From UBA3210 sp963653535 (GTDB lineage: Bacteria; Bacillota_I; Bacilli_A; RFN20; CAG-449), in contig CAVJWU010000021.1 of the NCBI GenBank assembly GCA_963653535.1, positions 1 through 25,739 of the forward strand: 25,739 nt of DNA, written 5' to 3'. Shown here one piece after another: positions 15,255-21,759 of the stretch; positions within the stretch are counted from its first letter, which is position 1, and every line of letters starts with the position of its first letter. A program made the translations under genes and the position numbers. Under the pieces are notes generated by a model. That model had not been told where the DNA came from. It was given only the letters and a program-made list of their open reading frames with translations, and did no database searches.

Positions 15255-16445
15255 ATGAAAGATTTAAAACATTTATATTATTTTGAAAAATTATTAGAAG
15301 ACGCGAATAACGAACTAGTAAGAAAAGCTAAAGAAGATGGCTTAAAATGTGTTGGAAGTGTCTGTTATCAAGTGCCTGAAGTTTTACTTAATTTAAAAGG
15401 GACTTTCTCCACTCGTTTAAGAGCCCCTCGAACTGGTTCTTTAGAAATGGGTACTTATTATATGACCTCTTTCTTATGTGAATATACTAGAGCGTTACTT
15501 GAAAGAGCGATTGAAGGAGGATATCAATTCCTCGATTGTTTACTCGCACCTGATGGATGCACGATGATTAATAGATGCGTTGAAAACATGGAATTATTGA
15601 AAACGATGCCTCAAGAAAATTTCTTCTTTGAATATCTTGAAGTACCAATGAAAGCTGATGAAAATGGTCTTTCATTATATGTGTCTGAATGCCGTAAGAA
15701 AGTATTAAATTCTCTTCATGACCATTTCGGCATTGATGTAAGTGATAAAGCGTTACGTGATGCGGTGAATGAATATAATAAATTATGTCGCTTAATTACT
15801 GAAATCGGTAATTTTAGAAAAGAAGATAATCCTCGTATCACTGGTTATGAATTTCATATTATTACCATGTGTACTTATGTTTGTCCTCATTATTTATTAC
15901 TTGATAAACTAGAAGAAACATTAGAAGAAATTAAAACTAGAGTACCTGATGAAAAGAATAAATATCGTGCAAGAGTAATGGTGGTCGGTTCTGAAGTTGA
16001 TGATGTTGATATGATTAAACTTATTGAAGAATCAGGTGCAGAAGTTGTCGCAGATCGTTTCTGCTTTGGTTCTTTACCAGGTCGACAAGAAATTATCTTA
16101 AATGATAAAGATGATGTATTAACTCAAATTTGTTCATTCTACATGTATAACTGTATGTGTCCACGTCATATGAATATGGATAAATTTAGATATAGAAAAG
16201 AATATGTTAATAAAATCGCAAAAGAATATAATGCGGATGGCATTATCTATGAACAAATGAAATTCTGCGATCCTTGGGCTTATGAAAGAATGACTGGTAC
16301 GCATATGTTAAGAGATGAATATCATTATCCAGTTTTATCGATTGATCGTCCTTATGCGGTTGGTAATTCAGGACAAATAAGAACAAGAGTTCAAGCTTTT
16401 GTAGAAAGTATTGAAATTAAGAAAATCCAGGGAGGTAATAAATAA
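15255..16445 (+). CDS. 2-hydroxyacyl-CoA dehydratase/double-cubane family subunit (HgdB/BcrC-like), smaller subunit
   Basis: A 396-residue iron-sulfur protein of the family containing HgdB, BcrC and the double-cubane cluster protein. The three expected cluster cysteines are visible: C37 in GSVCYQVPEVLL, C75 in FLCEYTRALLE and C102 in PDGCTMINRC. It is rich in further cysteines, including CTYVCPHY, NCMCPRH and KFCDPWAYER in the C-terminal half; the last is a family motif. Family members take one electron from an ATP-driven activase and carry out very low-potential reductions. AGGAGG lies 5 bases before the ATG. Its stop overlaps the next start in TAATG. Missing CoA-transferase or hydroxyacid dehydrogenase neighbours argue against amino-acid fermentation. 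The real substrate is unknown. Confidence 0.88.
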   Translation: MKDLKHLYYFEKLLEDANNELVRKAKEDGLKCVGSVCYQVPEVLLNLKGTFSTRLRAPRTGSLEMGTYYMTSFLCEYTRALLERAIEGGYQFLDCLLAPDGCTMINRCVENMELLKTMPQENFFFEYLEVPMKADENGLSLYVSECRKKVLNSLHDHFGIDVSDKALRDAVNEYNKLCRLITEIGNFRKEDNPRITGYEFHIITMCTYVCPHYLLLDKLEETLEEIKTRVPDEKNKYRARVMVVGSEVDDVDMIKLIEESGAEVVADRFCFGSLPGRQEIILNDKDDVLTQICSFYMYNCMCPRHMNMDKFRYRKEYVNKIAKEYNADGIIYEQMKFCDPWAYERMTGTHMLRDEYHYPVLSIDRPYAVGNSGQIRTRVQAFVESIEIKKIQGGNK

Positions 16446-17992
16446 TGGGCAGTAAAGTTGGTAGTGAACCATTAGGTAAACTCTATAATGGAAAAAGAGT
16501 AAGAAAAAGAAGAGAGTGGCGTGGAGTTGTCGATACTGTTTATGACTTTAAATGCTGGCTCAAAATCATGTTGATGCTCGGAAAATTTATCGTTAAACCA
16601 AATAACTTAAAAGGTTTCTTTCGATATAGATGGATGTTAAATTATCTCGCTGTACCAATGATGATTGATAAGCATACTACAGGTTTAAGAAAAGAAGCTT
16701 TAAGAATTGCACATACTGAATATGATCTAGTAGCTGAAGATGTGGCTCAATTATTAGGTAGAGTCTTTAAAGCTGATAAAAGATGCGGAAATAATGAAAA
16801 ATTCTCAAAAAAAATCGTTATTCTCGATGAAAATGAAATGTTCCATATTATGTGTGGCTTCCCTAATTTATATGCCGTAAGCTGGGAAACAGCCGCGGTT
16901 TATGTTTCTGTTTTATTAAATGGTGGAGCGGTTACACATTATCTTGATGTTGTTCAAGAAATGGGCTTACCAGGTGATGTTTGCCCAATGCCAGCCGCTG
17001 AAGCGGGCGCGGCTATCGATGAAGATATGCCAATTTATGGAGCTTGTGCGATTCAATGTAACACCACTTGTGATGGTTCCTTATTAGGTAACGGCATTAT
17101 GGCAAAGAAATACGAAGAATTTGGTATTCCTACTTTCCAAATCGCAGCTCCTTTACGTCATACTGAAGAAGGTGTACAAGAATACGCGGCTCAAGAAATT
17201 AGAAATGCAATTAAATTCATTGAAAAGCATACTGGTGAAACTTGGGATTGGAATTATTATTTTAAATGTGCAAAACGTTTTAACATTGAAAATAGACATC
17301 GTTTTGGTTGGATGGAAATGTCTCGAACGATGTATCCTCAAGTATTTGGTGCGAACTTAGCTTTATATGCTGAAACTACTTATATGGCTGTTGCTGGTCG
17401 AGCTGATGCCTTCGTTAAAGCAGATGAAAAGATTACGCGCCTTGCTCAAAAAGCTTTTAAACGTCAAGCATTAGTATGTAAAGAAAATCGCCATAGAGCG
17501 ATTATCTGGGGTGTTCAATCACAATTCTATACTGATTTCTTACCTTGGCTACAAAATTGTTGGGGTATCTTACCTTTAGTTGATATGTTATCTTTAGTTT
17601 ATTTTGATCAAATTTCTGAAGATAATAAAGAACAAGCTATATATGATATTGCAAAATTATATCAAGAGATGATTATGAGAAATAGAACTCACGGAGGATA
17701 TGAAGTTTTACTCGATGACTTATGGAGATTCTGTGATTATTATAAAGCTGATATGGTTATCTTATGGGAACATATTGCATGTAAAGCTTTAGATGGTATG
17801 CATGGCTTATTTGAAGAAAGAGCAAGAGAACATGGCATTCGACTTATTTGGGTTAACCACGATTTAATGGATCCACGTGTCATTTCAAAACAAAGCATTA
17901 GAGATGATGTAAATAGATATATGCGTTCGATTATGCGTGAAGAACCAGTTGATCCAAGTTTAGAAATTATTGATGATGCAAATTCATGGTAG
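16445..17992 (+). CDS. 2-hydroxyacyl-CoA dehydratase/double-cubane family subunit, larger subunit
   Basis: A 515-residue second member of the same family, clearly different from its smaller neighbour, so the two probably form a heterodimer. About 110 basic and hydrophobic residues precede the conserved part. Candidate cluster cysteines are C180 in GDVCPMPAAEAG, C201, C205 and C209 in GACAIQCNTTCDGS, the last matching the TTCDG motif of this family. The C-terminal half has DMVILWEHIACKALDGMHGL, also typical. GGAGGT lies before the ATG, which shares one base with the previous stop. Its N-terminal extension is longer than in HgdA/HgdB (roughly 400-480 residues), and its role is unknown. No membrane helix is convincing. 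Partner of the activase encoded next. Confidence 0.85.
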   Translation: MGSKVGSEPLGKLYNGKRVRKRREWRGVVDTVYDFKCWLKIMLMLGKFIVKPNNLKGFFRYRWMLNYLAVPMMIDKHTTGLRKEALRIAHTEYDLVAEDVAQLLGRVFKADKRCGNNEKFSKKIVILDENEMFHIMCGFPNLYAVSWETAAVYVSVLLNGGAVTHYLDVVQEMGLPGDVCPMPAAEAGAAIDEDMPIYGACAIQCNTTCDGSLLGNGIMAKKYEEFGIPTFQIAAPLRHTEEGVQEYAAQEIRNAIKFIEKHTGETWDWNYYFKCAKRFNIENRHRFGWMEMSRTMYPQVFGANLALYAETTYMAVAGRADAFVKADEKITRLAQKAFKRQALVCKENRHRAIIWGVQSQFYTDFLPWLQNCWGILPLVDMLSLVYFDQISEDNKEQAIYDIAKLYQEMIMRNRTHGGYEVLLDDLWRFCDYYKADMVILWEHIACKALDGMHGLFEERAREHGIRLIWVNHDLMDPRVISKQSIRDDVNRYMRSIMREEPVDPSLEIIDDANSW

Positions 17993-18003
17993 GAGGAAAA
18001 AAG

Positions 18004-18804
18004 ATGAAATATTTTGGTGGATGTGATTCCGGTAGTACATATACAAAGTGTGTCATTATCGATGAAAATGGAAAAATGGTGGCTAATGTCACATTAAGAA
18101 GTAGAATTAATTCTGTTTTAAGCGCAGAACAGGCATTAAATGAAGCAATCGCTCAAGTAGAAGGTCTTTCTTCTCCTAAAGATTTAGCTTATTTAGTTGG
18201 AACGGGTTATGGTAGAAATAAAGTTCCATTCGCAGATGAAAATATCTCTGAAATTTCTTGTCACGCGATGGGTGTTCACGTTACTGATCCAAACGTAAAA
18301 GCTATTATTGATATCGGAGGACAAGACGTTAAAGGTATCGCAGTAGATAAAGATGGTACAGTTTTAAATTTTGCGATGAATGATAAATGCGCGGCAGGAA
18401 CAGGTCGATTCTTTGAAGCGATGGCAAGAGCGTTTGAAATGGAATTACCTGAATTCTCTAAATTAAGTTTAAAAGCTAAAAACATCATTCCTATCACCGC
18501 ACAATGTACAGTATTCGCGGAAAGTGAAGTTATTTCTTTAGTTGGTGAAGGTAAACCAATGGATGAAATCGCGGCTGGTATTGAATTTTCTGTAGCTAAA
18601 AGATGTTTCGTAATGGCAAAAAAAGCTGGTGCGACTGATAACATTACTTTAACTGGAGGATGTGCGAAAAATGATGGCTTAAAAGACGCGATTGAAAAAG
18701 TCTTACATTTAAAGGTTGTTAATTTACCGATTGATCCTCAGTTAATGGGGGCTCTTGGCGCGGCAGAATATGCACGTCAAAAAGGTCTTGCTGGAGGAAG
18801 ATAA
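18004..18804 (+). CDS. ATP-dependent activase of the dehydratase/double-cubane protein (HgdC/BadF-type)
   Basis: Activases (archerases) are homodimers with one bridging [4Fe-4S] cluster that push an electron at low potential into their partner on ATP hydrolysis. The 266-residue protein has the ASKHA phosphate-1 motif GGCDSGSTYTK (5-15), phosphate-2 IIDIGGQDVKG (about 101-111) and LTGGCAKNDGL for adenosine. The cluster cysteines are C129 in NDKCAAGTGRFFE and C168 in AQCTVFAESEV, 39 residues apart as in HgdC (C127/C166). I chose ATG 18004 since AGGAGG at 17991-17996 precedes it; an ATG at 17986 lies inside the previous gene without a site. It acts on the two subunits just upstream. Its electron donor, usually ferredoxin, is not encoded here. 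Confidence 0.93.
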   Translation: MKYFGGCDSGSTYTKCVIIDENGKMVANVTLRSRINSVLSAEQALNEAIAQVEGLSSPKDLAYLVGTGYGRNKVPFADENISEISCHAMGVHVTDPNVKAIIDIGGQDVKGIAVDKDGTVLNFAMNDKCAAGTGRFFEAMARAFEMELPEFSKLSLKAKNIIPITAQCTVFAESEVISLVGEGKPMDEIAAGIEFSVAKRCFVMAKKAGATDNITLTGGCAKNDGLKDAIEKVLHLKVVNLPIDPQLMGALGAAEYARQKGLAGGR

Positions 18805-18805
18805 T

Positions 18806-19030
18806 ATGATTATTGGCACAGCTTTAATTGTATTAAGTTGGACTTTATTTCCTTATTTACAATTCTATTTATGGATTAGTATTGTTTGTAGCGTTCTTGG
18901 AGGAATAGGAGTATTCTTTGGCTTACTATTCATAGTTTATTTCTTTAACCTTGATATGAAATTAACATCATTCTTAGAATCAAAATTAATTAAAATCTAC
19001 GATAAAAGAAAGAAAGAACGTAAAATTTAA
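18806..19030 (+). CDS. Small membrane protein in the nickel operon
   Basis: A 74-residue protein with two closely spaced hydrophobic segments (about 1-25 and 27-47) and a strongly basic C-terminal tail (KIYDKRKKERKI). I do not recognise a family. GGAGG at 18793-18797 sets the ATG at 18806, one base after the activase stop. The ACS-like gene starts two bases after its own stop. Its position inside the operon suggests it anchors a component to the membrane or takes part in metal or electron delivery, but this is inference from context only. Confidence 0.7.
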   Translation: MIIGTALIVLSWTLFPYLQFYLWISIVCSVLGGIGVFFGLLFIVYFFNLDMKLTSFLESKLIKIYDKRKKERKI

Positions 19031-19032
19031 TT

Positions 19033-19740
19033 ATGTTTATTTATGATGAATTAATTGAAGAAATAAATAAAATCAATTCTTCTTATTCATTAAAAAAGTT
19101 AGATTTAAATGTAAATAGAATTTTTAAAGAAAATGCCAATCAATTGATCTTTAAAGATGATAAAGCTTTTGAATTAGGCGGCGGTCTAAACAAAGGCATT
19201 AATATTAATTTAATTACTGAAGAAGATTTCGAAGATGAAATTATTCTAATTGGAGAAGATTTAGATAAAATAAATAAAGATTGTTCGTTCGCACGAATTA
19301 CATTAGGAAGCGTTGAACCTACTTTAATTGGAAAAGGGAATACTTTATATAATAACATTAGAAAATTTGATTATGTTAAATATCATTGTTCCTTAGAAGG
19401 AATAATGTTACGTGAATCAACTTTTTCTAAAAAAGAAAGTATTGTTTTTTCTAAAGAAGCAATAAACAAAGATAAGATTAATTTTGCCTTTCTTGGTAGT
19501 TATTTAATAAAAAAATATAAAGAATTACCATTTGTTAAAAATGTAAAAATTATTTTTGTTAATCTCAATAATTATCAATATGATGAACTAAATGAAATTG
19601 TAACTAAGAGTGAAAATATTACTAAAGCACTCGATCATTTAATGAATAAAGTTAATATGGATTGTCATTCTTGCTCTTTACAGGTTATTTGTAACGAAGT
19701 AGAGAAGAAAGTAAAAGAAGATTTTAAGGTAGAAAACTAG
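19033..19740 (+). CDS. Stand-alone protein resembling part of acetyl-CoA synthase (CdhC/AcsB-like)
   Basis: A 235-residue protein whose order of motifs resembles the middle of the nickel enzyme acetyl-CoA synthase: FELGGG (46-51), DEIILIGEDLDKI (68-80, like the IGPDLDE segment), a stretch at 106-145 ending in ESIVFSKEAI (like WIRISKDAV), FVKNVKIIFV near 170 (like IVDKVQVTIYT), then a cysteine cluster C211-x2-C214-x5-C220. The full enzyme uses CxxC-x8-C plus a further Cys and a later CGC motif for its nickel-nickel-[4Fe-4S] A-cluster. Here the spacing is shorter and the CGC part is absent, so any metal site must differ. Co-transcription with CooT- and CooC-like genes makes it the best candidate nickel client. 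The assignment rests on remembered motifs and should be tested by profile search. It ends in a terminator. Confidence 0.5.
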   Translation: MFIYDELIEEINKINSSYSLKKLDLNVNRIFKENANQLIFKDDKAFELGGGLNKGININLITEEDFEDEIILIGEDLDKINKDCSFARITLGSVEPTLIGKGNTLYNNIRKFDYVKYHCSLEGIMLRESTFSKKESIVFSKEAINKDKINFAFLGSYLIKKYKELPFVKNVKIIFVNLNNYQYDELNEIVTKSENITKALDHLMNKVNMDCHSCSLQVICNEVEKKVKEDFKVEN

Positions 19741-19757
19741 GTCTTTCTACCTTTTTT
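19726..19757 (+). terminator. Terminator of the nickel/double-cubane operon
   Basis: Perfect 10-bp stem AAGGTAGAAA (19726-19735) and TTTCTACCTT (19744-19753), followed by T residues. The left arm overlaps the last codons of the ACS-like gene. Confidence 0.9.
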
Positions 19758-19792
19758 AATTGAAAAGATTTATAATTATGAAGGTGAATAAA

Positions 19793-20518
19793 ATGAAAAA
19801 GAACAAAAAACTAAAAATTACCTTATTGATTTTAATTCCTCTTCTTATTACTAGCGGAGTAGTAGGAGGATTTTTTATTTACGTAGGTAATTATTATCAC
19901 GCTTTAGAATATACTAATAACGTAAACATCGAAAAAACTTCATATAATGGATATGATATATATTCAAAGAAGAATGAAAAAGCTGATGCTTTATATATTT
20001 TTTATCCTGGAGCCAAAGTTGAAGCAAAAGCTTATGAAGGATTAGCGGAAACTATTGCTTTAGAAAATATTGATGTCGCACTTGTTTATATGCCATTTAA
20101 TTTAGCTTTCTTTGGTATTTATAAAGCTAATGACGTCATTAATGATCATAATAATTACACTTCATATTATCTTGGTGGACATTCTTTAGGTGGAGCAATG
20201 AGCGGAACTTATGAAGCAAAAGATACTTCTAATAAAATAAAAGGATTAATTCTTCTAGGAAGTTATGTAACATCAACTCAACCTAGTTCAGTGGAATGTT
20301 TAACTATTAAAGGTAGTGAAGATAAAGTTGTAAAACAAGATAAGTTTGAAGAAAATAAAAAATATTTTTCTTCTCGTTATGTTGAATATATTATTTCCGG
20401 CGGTAATCATGGAGGATTTGCTCACTACGGACATCAAAGTGGTGATGGAAAAGCAACTATTTCTAACGAAACACAATGGAAAATAACCTCCGAACAAATA
20501 AAAACATTTATTGGTTAA
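19793..20518 (+). CDS. Membrane-anchored alpha/beta hydrolase
   Basis: The 241-residue protein starts with a basic stretch and one hydrophobic segment (about 8-30), probably a signal anchor that places the enzyme outside the cell membrane. It then has an alpha/beta hydrolase fold: a strand with ALYIFYPGAKVEAKAY forming the oxyanion region, the nucleophile elbow GGHSLGGAMSG, an acid in KGSEDKVV and the histidine in SGGNHGGFAHYG. This matches the dienelactone-hydrolase-like group (Abhydrolase_5). The substrate is unknown; an ester or acyl group of the cell envelope is possible. ATG 19793 is preferred because AAGGTGA lies 5 bases upstream; starts at 19760 (TTG) or 19778 have no site. A TATAAT is present at 19771-19776, but no -35 is clear. 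Confidence 0.82.
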   Translation: MKKNKKLKITLLILIPLLITSGVVGGFFIYVGNYYHALEYTNNVNIEKTSYNGYDIYSKKNEKADALYIFYPGAKVEAKAYEGLAETIALENIDVALVYMPFNLAFFGIYKANDVINDHNNYTSYYLGGHSLGGAMSGTYEAKDTSNKIKGLILLGSYVTSTQPSSVECLTIKGSEDKVVKQDKFEENKKYFSSRYVEYIISGGNHGGFAHYGHQSGDGKATISNETQWKITSEQIKTFIG

Positions 20519-20525
20519 AAAATAA

Positions 20526-20553
20526 TTGACATTATCAATGTATTTGTTATTAT
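20526..20553 (+). promoter_or_regulatory. Promoter of the Fur-family regulator/rubrerythrin genes
   Basis: TTGACA (20526-20531), 16 bases, TATTAT (20548-20553). The palindrome at 20567-20581 lies directly downstream, over or just after the start site. Confidence 0.65.
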
Positions 20554-20566
20554 ATTAGTATGGGAA

Positions 20567-20581
20567 TAGGAATTATTCCTA
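20567..20581. promoter_or_regulatory. 7-1-7 palindrome, candidate Fur/PerR-family operator
   Basis: TAGGAATTATTCCTA is a perfect 7-1-7 inverted repeat with the AAT-N-ATT core found in PerR, Fur and Zur boxes (PerR: TTATAATNATTATAA). It sits between the promoter and the start codon of the regulator gene, as in autoregulation. The outer bases differ from known boxes, which fits the divergent regulator. Confidence 0.6.
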
Positions 20582-20594
20582 AAAGGAAATAGGT

Positions 20595-20945
20595 ATGACA
20601 AAGAATAAAATAGAAATTTTAGAAACAATTAGAAATTCAGATAAACATTTATCAGCTGAAGAAATCTATTTTATAGTAAAAAGCAAGAATCCTAGCGTTT
20701 CTTTATCAACTGTATATCGTAATTTGGGGTTATTAGTTGATGAAGGCTATATTAAGAAATACGAAATTGATAGCGAAGGAAAATGCATTTACGATAAAAG
20801 AGTCTATGACCATGCACATGCTGTTAATGATGAAACAAATGAAATCATTGATATCGTTGATGAAAATTTAATTAAGACTCTTAGTTCTTATGTTGATGGA
20901 GATATTACTTCATATAACTTAGTCATACATTTTTCTAAAAAATAG
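20595..20945 (+). CDS. Short Fur/PerR-family transcriptional regulator
   Basis: A 116-residue Fur-family protein, probably a peroxide-responsive repressor of the rubrerythrin gene that follows. The winged helix is clear: HLSAEEIYFIVKSKNPSVSLSTVYRNLGLLVDEGYIKKYE (about 18-57), with the DNA-recognition motif STVYRNL. The metal-binding part is reduced: H73 and H75 in DHAHAV and D86 in IIDI match PerR regulatory ligands (H91, H93, D104 in Bacillus). Both structural zinc CxxC pairs are missing: the first is N78 and T81, and the usual C-terminal pair is absent because the protein ends about 25-30 residues early. AGGAAAT precedes the ATG. The reverse rubrerythrin gene starts 22 bases downstream. Confidence 0.85.
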   Translation: MTKNKIEILETIRNSDKHLSAEEIYFIVKSKNPSVSLSTVYRNLGLLVDEGYIKKYEIDSEGKCIYDKRVYDHAHAVNDETNEIIDIVDENLIKTLSSYVDGDITSYNLVIHFSKK

Positions 20946-20967
20946 CCAATTAAATATGGAGGTAGTT

Positions 20968-21531
20968 ATGGCAAAATATCGTTGTAAAGTATGTGGTCAA
21001 ATCGTAGAAATTCCTGAAGGAGCAGAAAAAGTATGTCCAGTATGTCACGCTGGAGAAGATAATCTAGTTCCATATGTTGAAGAAGATAATAAAGAATTAA
21101 CATGGCCTACAGAACATGTTTTAGGAGTTGCAAAAGATGTTGATCCAAAACTTGTTCAAGCATTAAGAGATCAATTTAACGGTGAATGTTCTGAAGTTGG
21201 AATGTATTTATGTATGGCAAGAGTCGCAAATAGAGAAGGATATCCTGAAATCGCTCTTGCATTAGAAAAAATTGCTCATGAAGAAGCAGAACATGCAGCT
21301 AGATTCCAAGAAATGCTAGGTGAATTAGTTACTTCATCAACTAAAGTAAATTTAGAAAAAATGCTTGCAGGAGAAAACGGAGCTTGCTTTGGTAAATTAG
21401 ATATCGCGACAAAAGCAAAAGCACTTAATTTAGATGCAATTCATGATTCTGTTCATGAAATGGCTAAAGACGAAGCACGTCATGGTAAAGCTTTAGTTGC
21501 ATTATTAAATCATTATTTTAATAATAAATAA
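20968..21531 (+). CDS. Reverse rubrerythrin (NADH peroxidase component)
   Basis: Reverse rubrerythrins reduce hydrogen peroxide, and in clostridia also oxygen with a suitable reductase. The 187-residue protein has the rubredoxin domain first: C6-x2-C9 in YRCKVCGQ and C23-x2-C26 in KVCPVCHAG bind one iron. A ferritin-like four-helix domain follows with diiron ligands in FNGECSEVGMYL, IAHEEAEHAARFQEM and VHEMAKDEARHGKAL. The rubredoxin-first order is what defines the reverse type. ATG 20968 is used because GGAGG lies just upstream; an ATG at 20956 overlaps that site. It forms an operon with the Fur/PerR-like gene, the same pairing seen in clostridia. It marks the host as an anaerobe coping with traces of oxygen. 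Confidence 0.93.
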   Translation: MAKYRCKVCGQIVEIPEGAEKVCPVCHAGEDNLVPYVEEDNKELTWPTEHVLGVAKDVDPKLVQALRDQFNGECSEVGMYLCMARVANREGYPEIALALEKIAHEEAEHAARFQEMLGELVTSSTKVNLEKMLAGENGACFGKLDIATKAKALNLDAIHDSVHEMAKDEARHGKALVALLNHYFNNK

Positions 21532-21550
21532 ATTCTTATATTTAAATGAA

Positions 21551-21581
21551 ATATCTTCGTTTTATGCGATGATATTTTTTT
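21551..21581 (+). terminator. Terminator after reverse rubrerythrin
   Basis: Imperfect stem ATATCTTCG (21551-21559) with CGATGATAT (21567-21575, one bulge) followed by a T run. From here to about 21690 I see only AT-rich sequence without a gene. Confidence 0.65.
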
Positions 21582-21704
21582 TATTGTTGTTAAGTGCTTA
21601 ACTAAACTAATCTCTTACATTCAAATGCTAATTAGATTTTTATTTTTATCATGATAGAAAAATTAAAGAAAATTTATTAAAATAAAAAAAGTTATTATTA
21701 ACTA

Positions 21705-21735
21705 TTTTATTCAGTAGTTATTTTACTGAATAAAA
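21705..21735. promoter_or_regulatory. 12-bp perfect inverted repeat upstream of the S66 peptidase gene
   Basis: TTTTATTCAGTA (21705-21716), loop GTTATTT, TACTGAATAAAA (21724-21735). No T run follows on either strand, so it is not a standard terminator. It lies 24 bases before the ATG and may be an operator or a hairpin in the leader. Confidence 0.5.
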
Positions 21736-21759
21736 AATTATATTTATTTAGGAGTCTTT

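Noticed and set aside
18276..18644. Antisense reading frame of 122 residues opposite the activase gene
   Set aside because: The activase with conserved motifs occupies the plus strand; the antisense frame has no start signals and low-complexity composition.
15255..18804. Classical amino-acid-fermenting 2-hydroxyacyl-CoA dehydratase locus
   Set aside because: No CoA-transferase, 2-hydroxyacid dehydrogenase, acyl-CoA dehydrogenase or Etf genes are nearby, while CooC, CooT and an ACS-like gene are in the same operon.
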